A stretch of 19,271 nt of DNA, from positions 1-19,271 of the forward strand of contig CAYXGZ010000063.1 in NCBI GenBank assembly GCA_964464755.1, written 5' to 3'. Made by a program: the position numbers and the translations under genes. Of the stretch, positions 7,841-15,318 are shown in pieces. The notes under the pieces are model-generated. The model worked only from the letters and a program-made list of their open reading frames with translations. It searched no databases and was not told the DNA's origin. Origin of the DNA: CAYXGZ01 sp964464755 (lineage in GTDB: Bacteria > Planctomycetota > MHYJ01 > JACPRB01). The first letter of the stretch is position 1, and each line of letters starts with the position of its first letter.

Positions 7841-9411
7841 CAGTGCCTCGTGACGAATTCGGTGGAGTTCAGCAACGTCCACAGGAAGTCGGACAGTCCG
7901 TCGGGGCGCGGGTGCTTCTGCAGCCAGGCCCCCCAGCGGGCCGCCTCGGCGGCGGAGGGCATCCGGCCGAGCACCGAGAGGAAGGCGGTCCGCACCTTCA
8001 CGTCGGCCGGCTGCTGGCTCTCGGCGAGCTTCGCGGGCAGCGTGTCGAACTCTCGGAACCAGTCCTGGAACTTCTCGCCGTTGCGCAGGAGCAGCATCTG
8101 CCGCGGGTTGCCGGGCAGGGGCGTGACCTCGGTCCAGGGCGAGGCGCCGTAGACGAGCGCCATCTGGCCGGCGTACCAGTTCCAGCCGTCGCGGTTGGGG
8201 CCGCCCTCGCGGTCGAGGATCCCCTCGGTCCCGCGGAGCGCCACGGCGACCGAGTTGTAGAGCTGGCTGGCCGTGAGCTGGCGGATCGAGCCGCGCGCGA
8301 AGTCCTTCACGTCGCCGGCCTCGCTGCGCGCCGAGGCGAGCTGGTAGGCCCGCGAGTTGCAGATGCCGCGCGCGAGGTGCTTCAGCGAGAAGCGGTGCGC
8401 CGCGAACTCCCGCGTCAGCGCCTCGAGGAGGTCGACGTGGCTCGGGCGGTTCTTCTGGTTGAAGTCGTCCACGGGGTGCACGAGGCCCCGCCCCATGAAC
8501 CAGGCCCAGGAGCGGTTCGCGAAGTTGCGGGCGAGCTGGTTGTGCTCGCGCGAGGCGAGCATCGCGACGAGCGGCGGCATCCGCGCGTCGCGCAGCTGGA
8601 CCGTGCCGCCGTAGAGGAACTTGGGCTTCAGGACGCCGCCGCCCTCCGGGTTCTGCAGGTCGGCGGCCTTCGGGTCCTCGTAGAGCTCGAACTCGTCCGC
8701 GTTGTCCTTCGCCCCGCCGTGGCCCTTCACCTTGTGCTTCGTGAAGAAGCCCGCGAGCCCGTAGTAGTCCTCCTGGGTCCAGCGGTCGAAGGGGTGCTCG
8801 TGGCAGCGCGCGCAGCCGACGCGCACGCCGAGCCAGGACTTCGAGAGGCGCTCCGCGAACTCCAGGTGCGGGGGCTCGTTCGTGAACATCGAGAGCTTGT
8901 AGAGGACGGCCGGGTTCTCGTTCGTCTTGCCCTGGGCCTCGAGCAGCTCCTTGAGGACCTGGACCACGGGGACGTCCTTGGCGACCTGCTCCCGCAGCCA
9001 GGCCTGGAACGCGCCGGCGACGCGGGCCCGCGTCTTCCCGTTGAGGTTGGCGACGTAGACGTTGCGGTAGTTGTCGAGCAGGACCTGGGCGAACCACTGC
9101 GAGGTCTGCACGGCCCAGGCGTCGGAGGCGAGGTACTCGTCGATCTTCGCGGAGCGCTTGGCGGGCGACGAGTCCTGGAGGAAGGCGATGACCTCCTCCA
9201 TCGGGGCCGGGTGGCCGCGGAGGTCCAGCGAGACGCGGCGGAGGAACTCGGCGTCGTCCGCCGGGGCCGCCGGGCCGTCCTTGAGGGAGCTCCAGCGGGA
9301 CTCGAGGAGGCGGTCGATCGAGGCGGCCAGCTCGTTGCGCGGCGCCTTGTCCTGCGCCGGGGCGGAGCCCGCGGCGAGCAGCAACAGCACGACCCCGGTC
9401 CTCATCCTCAT
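7840..9411 (-). CDS. DUF1549/DUF1553 (PSCyt2-PSD1) secreted protein with CxxCH motif
   Basis: The 523-residue exported protein is of the planctomycete PSCyt2/PSD1 type. It has a Sec signal peptide (MRMRTGVVLLLLAAGSAPAQ). The DUF1549 part follows, with FLRRVSLDLRGHP and a cytochrome-like C200-A-R-C203-H motif in GCARCHEHPFDRWTQEDYYG. The DUF1553 part has NRSWAWFMGRGLVHPVDDFN and ends in LWTLLNSTEFVTRH, the normal family terminus. Heme binding is possible from CxxCH but not shown. Members are often longer (700-1,000 residues, with an extra PSCyt1 domain); this one lacks it. The start is ATG 9411 with AGGGGG five bases upstream (9417-9422). It is translationally linked to DUF1501. Function is unknown; roles in polysaccharide or sulfated-glycan handling have been suggested for the families. 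Confidence 0.92.
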   Translation of the reverse strand: MRMRTGVVLLLLAAGSAPAQDKAPRNELAASIDRLLESRWSSLKDGPAAPADDAEFLRRVSLDLRGHPAPMEEVIAFLQDSSPAKRSAKIDEYLASDAWAVQTSQWFAQVLLDNYRNVYVANLNGKTRARVAGAFQAWLREQVAKDVPVVQVLKELLEAQGKTNENPAVLYKLSMFTNEPPHLEFAERLSKSWLGVRVGCARCHEHPFDRWTQEDYYGLAGFFTKHKVKGHGGAKDNADEFELYEDPKAADLQNPEGGGVLKPKFLYGGTVQLRDARMPPLVAMLASREHNQLARNFANRSWAWFMGRGLVHPVDDFNQKNRPSHVDLLEALTREFAAHRFSLKHLARGICNSRAYQLASARSEAGDVKDFARGSIRQLTASQLYNSVAVALRGTEGILDREGGPNRDGWNWYAGQMALVYGASPWTEVTPLPGNPRQMLLLRNGEKFQDWFREFDTLPAKLAESQQPADVKVRTAFLSVLGRMPSAAEAARWGAWLQKHPRPDGLSDFLWTLLNSTEFVTRH

Positions 9412-9470
9412 GCCGACCCCCTGCTAACCCTACACGTCGATCTGCGCAAAAGTTCGACGCTTGTGGAGAA
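9412..9470 (-). other. short intergenic region with inverted repeat
   Basis: These 59 bases separate the TGA-interrupted gene and the DUF1549/DUF1553 gene. An inverted repeat CGTCGA (9435-9440) / TCGACG (9454-9459) with a 13-base loop lies between them. It lacks a T-tract, so it is a weak terminator or attenuator candidate at best. The AGGGGG ribosome-binding site of the downstream gene lies at 9417-9422. Confidence 0.3.
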
Positions 9471-10016
9471 TTACTCGGCGCGGACCCCGGCGAGCAGGAT
9501 CTTGGTCGCGGCGGCCTCGTCGAGGCCCTCGCCGCCGACGCGGACCTTCGTCTTGCCGGCGGCCAGGAGCTTCGCGAGCTCGGCCTCCAGGTCCTCGACC
9601 ACGTCGCGCTCGTCGCGCTTGGGGCGGTTGGCGAGCTTCAGCTTCTGGCCCGAGCCGTTGGCCGCGAGCCACCAGCCCTGGTCGTCCTTGGACAGCGTGC
9701 CGGCGATCTCCACCTCGGCCCAGGCCAGCGTGTAGCGGCCGAGGGCCTTGCGGACGGCGGCCACCTTGAAGGGGGCCTTCTCCTTCACGCTGACGGCGAA
9801 GCCGTAGGTGTTCTCGCGCATGGGGACGTCGAGTCGGGCGATCCGGACGGAGCCTTCCAGGCTCCGGAGGTTCCTCATGATGGAACCGCCTCAGCTGTGC
9901 GGTCAGCTCAGGCCGCGGGCGTTGATCGTCACGACGTAGGTCGGCTCGTCCTGCGGGGCCGCCTCGGCGCTCCACGCCGCCGCGAGCAGGAAGGCCGCGA
10001 CCAGGGCTCGGTTCAT
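9471..10016 (-). CDS. putative double-selenocysteine HMA-domain exported protein (two in-frame TGA)
   Basis: The frame opens at ATG 10016-10014 with GGAGG at 10026-10022, five bases away, the strongest ribosome-binding site of this operon. It encodes a signal peptide (residues 1-20, cleavage near SAEA/A). It then meets TGA at codon 38 (9905-9903) and codon 42 (9893-9891), and continues in the same frame for 139 codons to TAA at 9473-9471. Read through, residues 26-105 have the HMA beta-alpha-beta-beta-alpha-beta pattern: TYVVTINARGLS, U-PHS-U, GGSIMRNLRSLEG, VRIARLDV, FAVSVKE, KVAAVRKALGRYTL, WAEVEIAGTLS. Both TGA sit at the metal-binding cysteine positions, as UxxxU instead of CxxC, and the protein has no Cys. 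The C-terminal 80 residues are charged and unrecognised. It is the only gene in the window ending in TAA. It lies 14 bases behind the HEAT-repeat gene. The alternative is a pseudogene with two nonsense mutations, much less likely given the exact positions. Confidence 0.75.
9848..9866 (-). promoter_or_regulatory. candidate SECIS-like hairpin B
   Basis: On the minus strand CGGAGCCT (9866-9859) pairs perfectly with AGGCTCCG (9855-9848) around a 3-base GGA loop; opening the top pair gives a 5-base loop. The loop G lies about 33 bases after the second TGA, within the usual SECIS range. It directly follows hairpin A, so each TGA could have its own element. High GC makes chance hairpins common, hence moderate confidence. 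Confidence 0.45.
9869..9887 (-). promoter_or_regulatory. candidate SECIS-like hairpin A
   Basis: Read on the minus strand, GGTTCC (9887-9882) pairs perfectly with GGAACC (9874-9869) around a 7-base loop ATCATGA. Two more G-C pairs follow beyond a C/T mismatch. The loop G is about 27 bases after the first TGA and 15 after the second. Bacterial SECIS hairpins place the apical loop about 16-37 bases after UGA, so this fits the first TGA best. The hairpin is seen in the sequence; its function is inferred. Confidence 0.5.
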
Positions 10017-10030
10017 TCTCGCCTCCACGT

Positions 10031-13000
10031 TCACTTCAGGGTCGTCTTCCAATGCTCCAACGCCGCGCGCCGGGACTTCAACGCGATCTTGTCGCCGTGG
10101 ACGACGGGCACCCAGCCCGGCTCGAGGAGCGCGGCCGCCATCTCGGCGGGCGAGGCCTCGACCCCCGCCGCCGACGCGCGGACGAGGAAGGCGCCGGACG
10201 GATCCAGGGGCAGGCCGGCCTTCGCGAACTCCGCGGCCAGCTCGGCGGACGTCGTGATCGGGCCCCAGGTCCGGGGCGACCTCCACGCGGCGCGGTGCGC
10301 GCCCAGCAGGCCCTCGGCGAGCGCGGGGCCCACGCGGATCCACGTGGCGCCGCCGCGGGCGGCCAGCGCCCGGAGCAGCTCGCGGGTCTCGGCGGTCGTC
10401 GACGCGCCCAGCATCACCCGGCCCGCGCGGCCCGCGAGCCGGACGTCGTCGTCCGGGTCCATCGTCAGGCCCTCGACGGTCTCGAGGATCGTCGCGCGGC
10501 GGGCGTCGTCGACCAGCCGGGCCAGCTCGAAGCAGGCCGTGATCCGCACGAAGGTCCTCGCGTCGTCGGCCATGTGGAGGAGGCGCTCGACGCCGTCCCG
10601 CCCCTTCACCCGCGCCAGCGCCGCCGTGGCGGCCTCGCGGACCTCGCCCGACTCGTCCTCGAGCGCCTCGAGCAGCGGGGCGTCGATCGCTGCGCCCGCC
10701 CAGAGGCCCTCGAGGCCGGCGAGGCGGACCAGCGGGTCGGGATCGACGAGGCGCCGTTCCAGGACCGGCAGGTGCGCGGCGTCCCGGTACGCCCCGAGGG
10801 CCCGCGCCGAGCGCGCCCGGACGTTGGGCTCGTCGTCGACGTGGATCCGGGCCACGACCGCGGGCTCGACCCGCATCCGGCCGAACGCGGCCGCGACGGC
10901 GCCGCGGATCATCGCGTGGTCGCTGCCCGCGAAGGCCTTCAGGCGCGACACGCAGCGCAGGTCGCCGAGGTCCGCGAGGGCGTCGATCGCCGTGGCGACG
11001 ACGGAGGCGTCGGGATCGTGGAGCCGGGCCCCGCACTGCGCCAGCGAGCCGGGCGCCCGCAGCCGGGCGGCCAGCGGCAGCGCCGTGCGCCGGAGCAGCG
11101 GGTCGCCGTGCGTGAGCAGCGGCGCCAGCGCCTCGAGCAGCGCCGCGCCGCCCGCGGGATCGGCCAGCGGCAGGGCCCGCATGCGGACCTCGGCGTTGGC
11201 GTGGCCCAGCCAGGGCGCGAGCGATTTGGCGTCGAGCCTCGTCCCGGTCCAGGCCAGCGAGTCGAGCAGGATCTCCGCCTCCGCCTGGGCCGGGCCCGCG
11301 GCGAGCAGGGCGGCGAGGCGCTCGGACGCGCCGATGAGGCCCAGCGAGCGCAGCGCCTGGTCGCGCACGTGCGGCGCGGGGTCGTGGCTGGCCCGCACCA
11401 GCTCGGGCTCGGTCGTCGAGTCGCCGTTGAGGCCGAGGCCCTCGACCGCCTTGACGCGGACCCACCACACGAGGTCGCGGGCGCCCTTGGCCAGCGCGGA
11501 GGGCGGGGCGCCGGCCCGCGAGAGCGCGAAGGCCGCCTGGGTGCGGATCCAGGGGTCGGGGTCGTCGAGCAGCGGGACGAGCTCGGGGATCGCCGAGCCC
11601 GCCTCCATGCGGGCGAGCGAGTACGCCGCGGCCTCGCGCATCGAGGCCTCGGGGGACTTCAGGTGGGGGATGACGGCGCCCGCGCGGGCCGGGTCGCCCG
11701 CCTTGCCGAGCTGCTCGACGGCGAGCCGGGCCAGGCGCCGGTCGCCCGAGGCCGCGAACTCCGACACCTTCGCGCCGACCGAGCGCGCGCTGATCGACAC
11801 GAGGGCCTCGAGGGCCGCGAGGCGGGTCTCGGGCGAGTCGGACTCGAGCTGCGGCGCGAGCTTGGAGGCGTAGCGCCAGCCGTTGTGGGAGACGCGGAGG
11901 ATCCAGAGGCCGCGGCCCCGGCGGCCGCCCTTGAGGTCCTCGATCAGCTTGCCCAGCTCCTCGCGGGGCTGCCAGGCCGCGATCATGTAGATCAGCGCCT
12001 CGCCGAGCGCGGGCTTCAGGCCGCCCTGCATGACCTGGAGGATCTCGTCGAGCTTGTCCCGGGCGTCCATCCGGATCAGCGCGGCCATCGCGGAGTGCTG
12101 GATGTTCGGGTTGCCGTCGCGGGCCAGCGGGAGCAGCGCGTCGGAGTGCTCCTTCGCCTTGAGGACGCCGAGCGTCGTGGCCGCGATCTTCCGCGTCGTG
12201 TCGGCCTTGGCCTTGAGGAAGGGGAGGAGGTGGACGGCCAGGGCCTTGTCGCCGAGGACCCCGATCGACTCGATGGCGGCCTCGCGCACCGGCTCGGAGG
12301 GGTCGCCGAGCAGCTTGACGACGTCGTCGCGCAGCCCGGGGGCGCCGACCTGGGCGACGAGGCGCAGCACGATCGCGCGCGTCGCGGGGTCGGCGTGCGC
12401 GAAGTGGGCCTTGGCGGCTTCGCAGACCTCCTTCGCGGGGAGGCGGGACGCGGCGCGGCTCGCGGCGAGCTGTAGCGTCATGTTGCGCAGCGGCACGCAC
12501 GCGATCACCGGGGGAACCAGCTCGGCCCGGGCGATCCGGCCCGCGGCCTCGAGCGCGCGCAGGAGCGGTTCCTGCGGCGGCGGGTCCTGGGCGCGCAGGC
12601 GGTCGATGAGCTTCGCGAGGCCCGCGGCGGCGGGCTCGTGCGCGAAGCGGCCCAGGGCGTCGGCGGCGGCGCCGGCGACCTCCGCGTCCGCGTCCTCGAG
12701 CAGCGGCAGCAGGTCCGCGGCGTGCTCGTCGGCGTAGACGCGGCGCAGCGCGTCCGCGGCGTCGCGGCGCAGGCCCGCGTCGGGGTCCTTCAGGATCGGC
12801 AGCAGCAGGGCCGCGGCGGGGCGCAGGGCGCCCGACTGCAGGACCTCGAGCGTCGCGCGCGCGTCGAGCGGCGCCTTCGCGAGGTCGCCGGCCAGCTCGC
12901 GCAGCGCCTCGTCGCCCAGCTCGCAGCGGATCCAGGCCGCCCCGGCCTGTTCGAGCACGGCGCGGCGGGCGGCGGGATCGGCGGCCCCGCGCAGGGCCTC

Positions 13001-13069
13001 GCGGTAGTCCTTCGGAGCGTCCTGGGGGGCGAGGAGCAGGACGAGGAGCAGTCCGGGAAGAATTCGCAT
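10031..13069 (-). CDS. large secreted HEAT-repeat protein
   Basis: The 1012-residue protein starts with a short signal peptide (MRILPGLLLVLLLAPQD). From about residue 25 to 900 it consists of tandem HEAT repeats, with units such as LLPLLEDADAEVAGAAADALGRF, VKLLGDPSEPVREAAIESIG and LVPLLDDPDPWIRTQAAFALSR (each given as a 20-or-so residue unit of the solenoid). HEAT solenoids are protein-binding scaffolds; secreted ones are common in Planctomycetota. The last 90 residues differ: TSAELAAEFAKAGLPLD..ASPAEMAAALLEPGWVPVVHGDKIAL resembles a small secretin/TonB short N-terminal (STN-like) domain, an uncertain call. No strong ribosome-binding site precedes ATG 13069. It is the first gene of the leftward run and lies 14 bases before the TGA-interrupted HMA gene, so the two products may work together outside the cytoplasm. 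The partner is unknown. Confidence 0.88.
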   Translation of the reverse strand: MRILPGLLLVLLLAPQDAPKDYREALRGAADPAARRAVLEQAGAAWIRCELGDEALRELAGDLAKAPLDARATLEVLQSGALRPAAALLLPILKDPDAGLRRDAADALRRVYADEHAADLLPLLEDADAEVAGAAADALGRFAHEPAAAGLAKLIDRLRAQDPPPQEPLLRALEAAGRIARAELVPPVIACVPLRNMTLQLAASRAASRLPAKEVCEAAKAHFAHADPATRAIVLRLVAQVGAPGLRDDVVKLLGDPSEPVREAAIESIGVLGDKALAVHLLPFLKAKADTTRKIAATTLGVLKAKEHSDALLPLARDGNPNIQHSAMAALIRMDARDKLDEILQVMQGGLKPALGEALIYMIAAWQPREELGKLIEDLKGGRRGRGLWILRVSHNGWRYASKLAPQLESDSPETRLAALEALVSISARSVGAKVSEFAASGDRRLARLAVEQLGKAGDPARAGAVIPHLKSPEASMREAAAYSLARMEAGSAIPELVPLLDDPDPWIRTQAAFALSRAGAPPSALAKGARDLVWWVRVKAVEGLGLNGDSTTEPELVRASHDPAPHVRDQALRSLGLIGASERLAALLAAGPAQAEAEILLDSLAWTGTRLDAKSLAPWLGHANAEVRMRALPLADPAGGAALLEALAPLLTHGDPLLRRTALPLAARLRAPGSLAQCGARLHDPDASVVATAIDALADLGDLRCVSRLKAFAGSDHAMIRGAVAAAFGRMRVEPAVVARIHVDDEPNVRARSARALGAYRDAAHLPVLERRLVDPDPLVRLAGLEGLWAGAAIDAPLLEALEDESGEVREAATAALARVKGRDGVERLLHMADDARTFVRITACFELARLVDDARRATILETVEGLTMDPDDDVRLAGRAGRVMLGASTTAETRELLRALAARGGATWIRVGPALAEGLLGAHRAAWRSPRTWGPITTSAELAAEFAKAGLPLDPSGAFLVRASAAGVEASPAEMAAALLEPGWVPVVHGDKIALKSRRAALEHWKTTLK

Positions 13070-13116
13070 AGAGAGGGAATATAGCGCATCGGGGGGCGCG
13101 AGAGTATCGTGGCGAC
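13070..13116. promoter_or_regulatory. divergent promoter region, HEAT gene / phosphodiesterase gene
   Basis: The 47 bases between two divergent starts should hold both promoters or parts of them. An AT-richer GGGAATATAG at 13075-13084 stands out from the GC-rich surroundings and could be part of a -10 element. No confident -35 is visible. Confidence 0.25.
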
Positions 13117-14316
13117 GTGAGTTCGCTCGAAACCGGGTTCGCGCGTCCGGACTACGCGGCGCACGGCCTGGCCCAGGTCGCCCCGACGATCGAGTCCCTC
13201 TTCGGCCTCCGCCCCCCGACGGCCCTGCGCGCGCTGCTGCCGCCGGATCCTCCCCCCGTCGTCGCGCTGGTCCTGCTCGACGGCTTCGGGTGGAACCACT
13301 GGCTCGAGCACGGCCTGAAGCACGAGTTCTTCCGGCGCGTCCACGAGCGCGGAATCGCGCGGCCGATCAGCTCCGTGTTCCCCTCGAGCACGCTTCCGGC
13401 GCTCACGACGCTGCACACGGGGCTCGCGCCCGCGGCCCACGGCCTGGCGGAGTGGTTCCTGCACCTGCCCGAGCTCGGCGGGGTCTGCGAGCTGCTCCCG
13501 TTCCGCCGCCGTTTCCGGCGCGCGGGGGACCTCGAGCGCCTCGGCCACGGGCCCGGGGTCATCTACCGGGGGGAGACGCTGTACCAGCGCCTCGCGGCCG
13601 GCGGCGTGCCGTCGCGCATCCTCTCCGCGTACGCCGAGTCCCCGTTCTCGCGGGCGACGGGGAAGGGCGCGATCCTTGCGACGACGCCGGACTTCGGCGA
13701 GCGCTTCCGGCAATTGCGGGCCGCGGCGGCGGAGGGACGGCGCGAGTACCTCTGGATCTACCACGAGGCGATCGACTCCGTCGCGCACGCCGACGGGCCC
13801 GGCAGCCCGGCGCACCTCGCGGCGATCGAGTCGACCGCGCAACGCCTCCAGCAGGAGCTCGTGGAGAAGGGCGGGGCGGGCGACGCGCTCGTGATCTTCA
13901 CCGCGGACCACGGGCACGTGGCCCACGACGTCGCGGGGATGATCCGCCTGAACGACCGGCCGCCGCTCGCGGCCCTGGCGACGGCCGCGCCCTGGGGCGG
14001 ACCGCGCGACGTCCTGCTGCCGGTGAAGGAGGGGCGGGAGGTCGAGGCGCGCGACGAGATCGCGGCATCGCTGGGCGACGCGGCCCGGGTCCTCACGGTG
14101 GACGAGGCGATCGCGGAAGGGCTCTTCGGGGGGACGCCGTCGGCGGAGCACCGGCCGCGCTTCGGGTCCGTGCTGATCCTGCCGCGGGCGGGCCGCTCGG
14201 CGTGGTGGCGCCACGAGCAGGCCCGCGAGTGGGAGATGCCCGGCATCCACGGCGGGCTCTCGCCGGAGGAGATGACCGTGCCGTTCGCGGCCGTGCGGCT
14301 GTCTCAGCTCCGCTAG
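13117..14316 (+). CDS. alkaline phosphatase superfamily phosphodiesterase/nucleotide pyrophosphatase-like protein
   Basis: The 399-residue protein has the type I phosphodiesterase/nucleotide pyrophosphatase pattern, a two-metal hydrolase. A metal-binding Asp is in VLLDGFGWN (about 55). The nucleophile region is FPSSTLPALTTLHTG (about 88-102), HEAIDSVAHADG gives a DxxxH pair (about 220-224), TADHGHV is near 262-268, and a late metal His is in MPGIHGGLSPEEM (about 376). There is no signal peptide, so it is probably cytoplasmic. The start is GTG 13117 (MSSLETGF); the ribosome-binding site is weak. The substrate cannot be told; members hydrolyse nucleotides, phospholipids or phosphonates, or act as mutases. 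Its 3' end overlaps the convergent lipoprotein gene by four bases. Confidence 0.88.
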   Translation: MSSLETGFARPDYAAHGLAQVAPTIESLFGLRPPTALRALLPPDPPPVVALVLLDGFGWNHWLEHGLKHEFFRRVHERGIARPISSVFPSSTLPALTTLHTGLAPAAHGLAEWFLHLPELGGVCELLPFRRRFRRAGDLERLGHGPGVIYRGETLYQRLAAGGVPSRILSAYAESPFSRATGKGAILATTPDFGERFRQLRAAAAEGRREYLWIYHEAIDSVAHADGPGSPAHLAAIESTAQRLQQELVEKGGAGDALVIFTADHGHVAHDVAGMIRLNDRPPLAALATAAPWGGPRDVLLPVKEGREVEARDEIAASLGDAARVLTVDEAIAEGLFGGTPSAEHRPRFGSVLILPRAGRSAWWRHEQAREWEMPGIHGGLSPEEMTVPFAAVRLSQLR

Positions 14317-15218
14317 CGGGAGATCCGGACCGCGTCGCCCTCGAGCCAGGCGACCACGCGCCCGTCCCCCGAGACCGCGATCGAGGCCGGGGTCCGGCCC
14401 GCCTGGATCTCGCGGCGCTGCTCCAGCGAGTCGAAGTCGTGGACGCGGAGCCGCCCGTCGACGTGGCCCACGACCAGCGTGGAGCCGTCGGCGCTGGCGA
14501 CGATCTGCTCGATCGCGGGGACCGTCGCGCGGAGGGTGAACTCGGGGGCGGACCGGGCCAGCGACCAGAGCTGGCGCCCGCCGTGCTCCGCGAGGTACAC
14601 GGTCTCGAGTTCGCGGCCCGGCGCGGCCAGCGCGAACGGGTGGGGCGCGGGCCGCCGCTGCTTCAGCTTCCACGATCCCTGCACCTCGTAGGTCCAGAGC
14701 TCCCGGCCCTGCTCGCCGTTGACCAGCGAGAGGACGAGGCTCCCGTCGGGCCGCATCGCGGACCACACGCTCCGCCCGGGGAGCGGGTAGCACCGGCCCG
14801 CCTTCTTGACGTGCAGCCCGGCCTCCACGCGGTGCTGGAGCAGCAGGTCGCCCTGCGCGTCCGCGCCCTGGACGGCGAGGGCGTCCTTCACCTCCCGGCC
14901 CTGGCGGAGGAGCGGCACGCTCTCGAGGATCCGGCCGTCGGCGGCGTCGAAGCGGGCCAGGACGGCGGGCGAGGTCGCGGCCCAGAGTCCTCCGCCGGTC
15001 CAGAGGGGGCGGATCGACGAGCAGGCCGGCGCGCTCCAGATCGCGGATCCGTCGGCCGCGGAGACGACGGCGAGGCGGTCCGGTTCGGGGAAGAGCGCGA
15101 CGCGGAGCCCGTCCGGCGAGAGGGTGAAGTGGCCGTGCGTCCGGAGGACGGGCGGCGCGGGCTCCGGCGCCGGCGACGCGCAGCCGGCGAGCACCAGGAG
15201 GGCGATGGCGGTCCTCAT
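14313..15218 (-). CDS. lipoprotein with beta-propeller-like (WD40/PQQ-like) repeats
   Basis: The 301-residue protein begins with a lipoprotein signal, MRTAIALLVLAGC, with lipobox LAGC and the acylated Cys at 13, followed by a Pro/Ala linker. The rest is made of repeated blade-like units such as HFTLSPDGLRVALFPEPDRLAVVSAADGS, SMRPDGSL-type turns, IVASADGSTLVVGHVDGRL and ASIAVSGDGRVVAWLEGD (each a blade with an SxDG turn). This suggests a six- or seven-bladed propeller that binds proteins or ligands at the envelope. I chose ATG 15218, directly before the lipoprotein signal; the open frame extends further upstream without a plausible product. There is no strong ribosome-binding site. No enzymatic motif is seen and its role is unknown. 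Confidence 0.82.
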   Translation of the reverse strand: MRTAIALLVLAGCASPAPEPAPPVLRTHGHFTLSPDGLRVALFPEPDRLAVVSAADGSAIWSAPACSSIRPLWTGGGLWAATSPAVLARFDAADGRILESVPLLRQGREVKDALAVQGADAQGDLLLQHRVEAGLHVKKAGRCYPLPGRSVWSAMRPDGSLVLSLVNGEQGRELWTYEVQGSWKLKQRRPAPHPFALAAPGRELETVYLAEHGGRQLWSLARSAPEFTLRATVPAIEQIVASADGSTLVVGHVDGRLRVHDFDSLEQRREIQAGRTPASIAVSGDGRVVAWLEGDAVRISR

Positions 15219-15318
15219 GCCGGTTTGTACGCGCGAGGGGCGCGGGGTTCGACGGAATCCTGTATTTTCCCGGCGCAGGTGTTTAACATGGTCAACAACG
15301 TTCCGAAGAGGGTGCCTC
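15219..15318. promoter_or_regulatory. divergent intergenic region upstream of the oxidoreductase operon
   Basis: This 100-base region separates the lipoprotein from the oxidoreductase operon. It has the AT-richest patch in the area (about 15259-15300). TTTAACAT at 15281-15288 could be a -10-like element and TTTTCC at 15265-15270 a weak -35. AAGAGGG at 15306-15312 is a good ribosome-binding site six bases before ATG 15319. The promoter elements are guesses; the ribosome-binding site is clear. Confidence 0.4.

Noticed and set aside
9435..9459. Rho-independent terminator between the HMA gene and the DUF1549 gene
   Set aside because: The inverted repeat has a short stem, a 13-base loop and no T-tract, so it is listed only as a weak inverted repeat.
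9471..9878. Stand-alone 135-residue hypothetical gene starting at ATG 9878
   Set aside because: It has no ribosome-binding site, starts inside the HMA helix after the metal-site positions, and its frame continues upstream through the two TGA codons to a start with a strong GGAGG site and signal peptide.
9891..9905. Genome-wide TGA reassignment (to Trp or Gly) as the reason for the in-frame TGA codons
   Set aside because: TGA terminates at least eight other genes here at family-typical ends (mutase, hpnC, hpnD, hpnE, DUF1549, HEAT, the fusion gene and porA), often overlapping the next start.
9897..12475. Long plus-strand open frames opposite the HEAT gene
   Set aside because: They are low-complexity Arg/Ala/Gly/Ser-rich translations without family motifs, antisense to a gene with clear HEAT periodicity.
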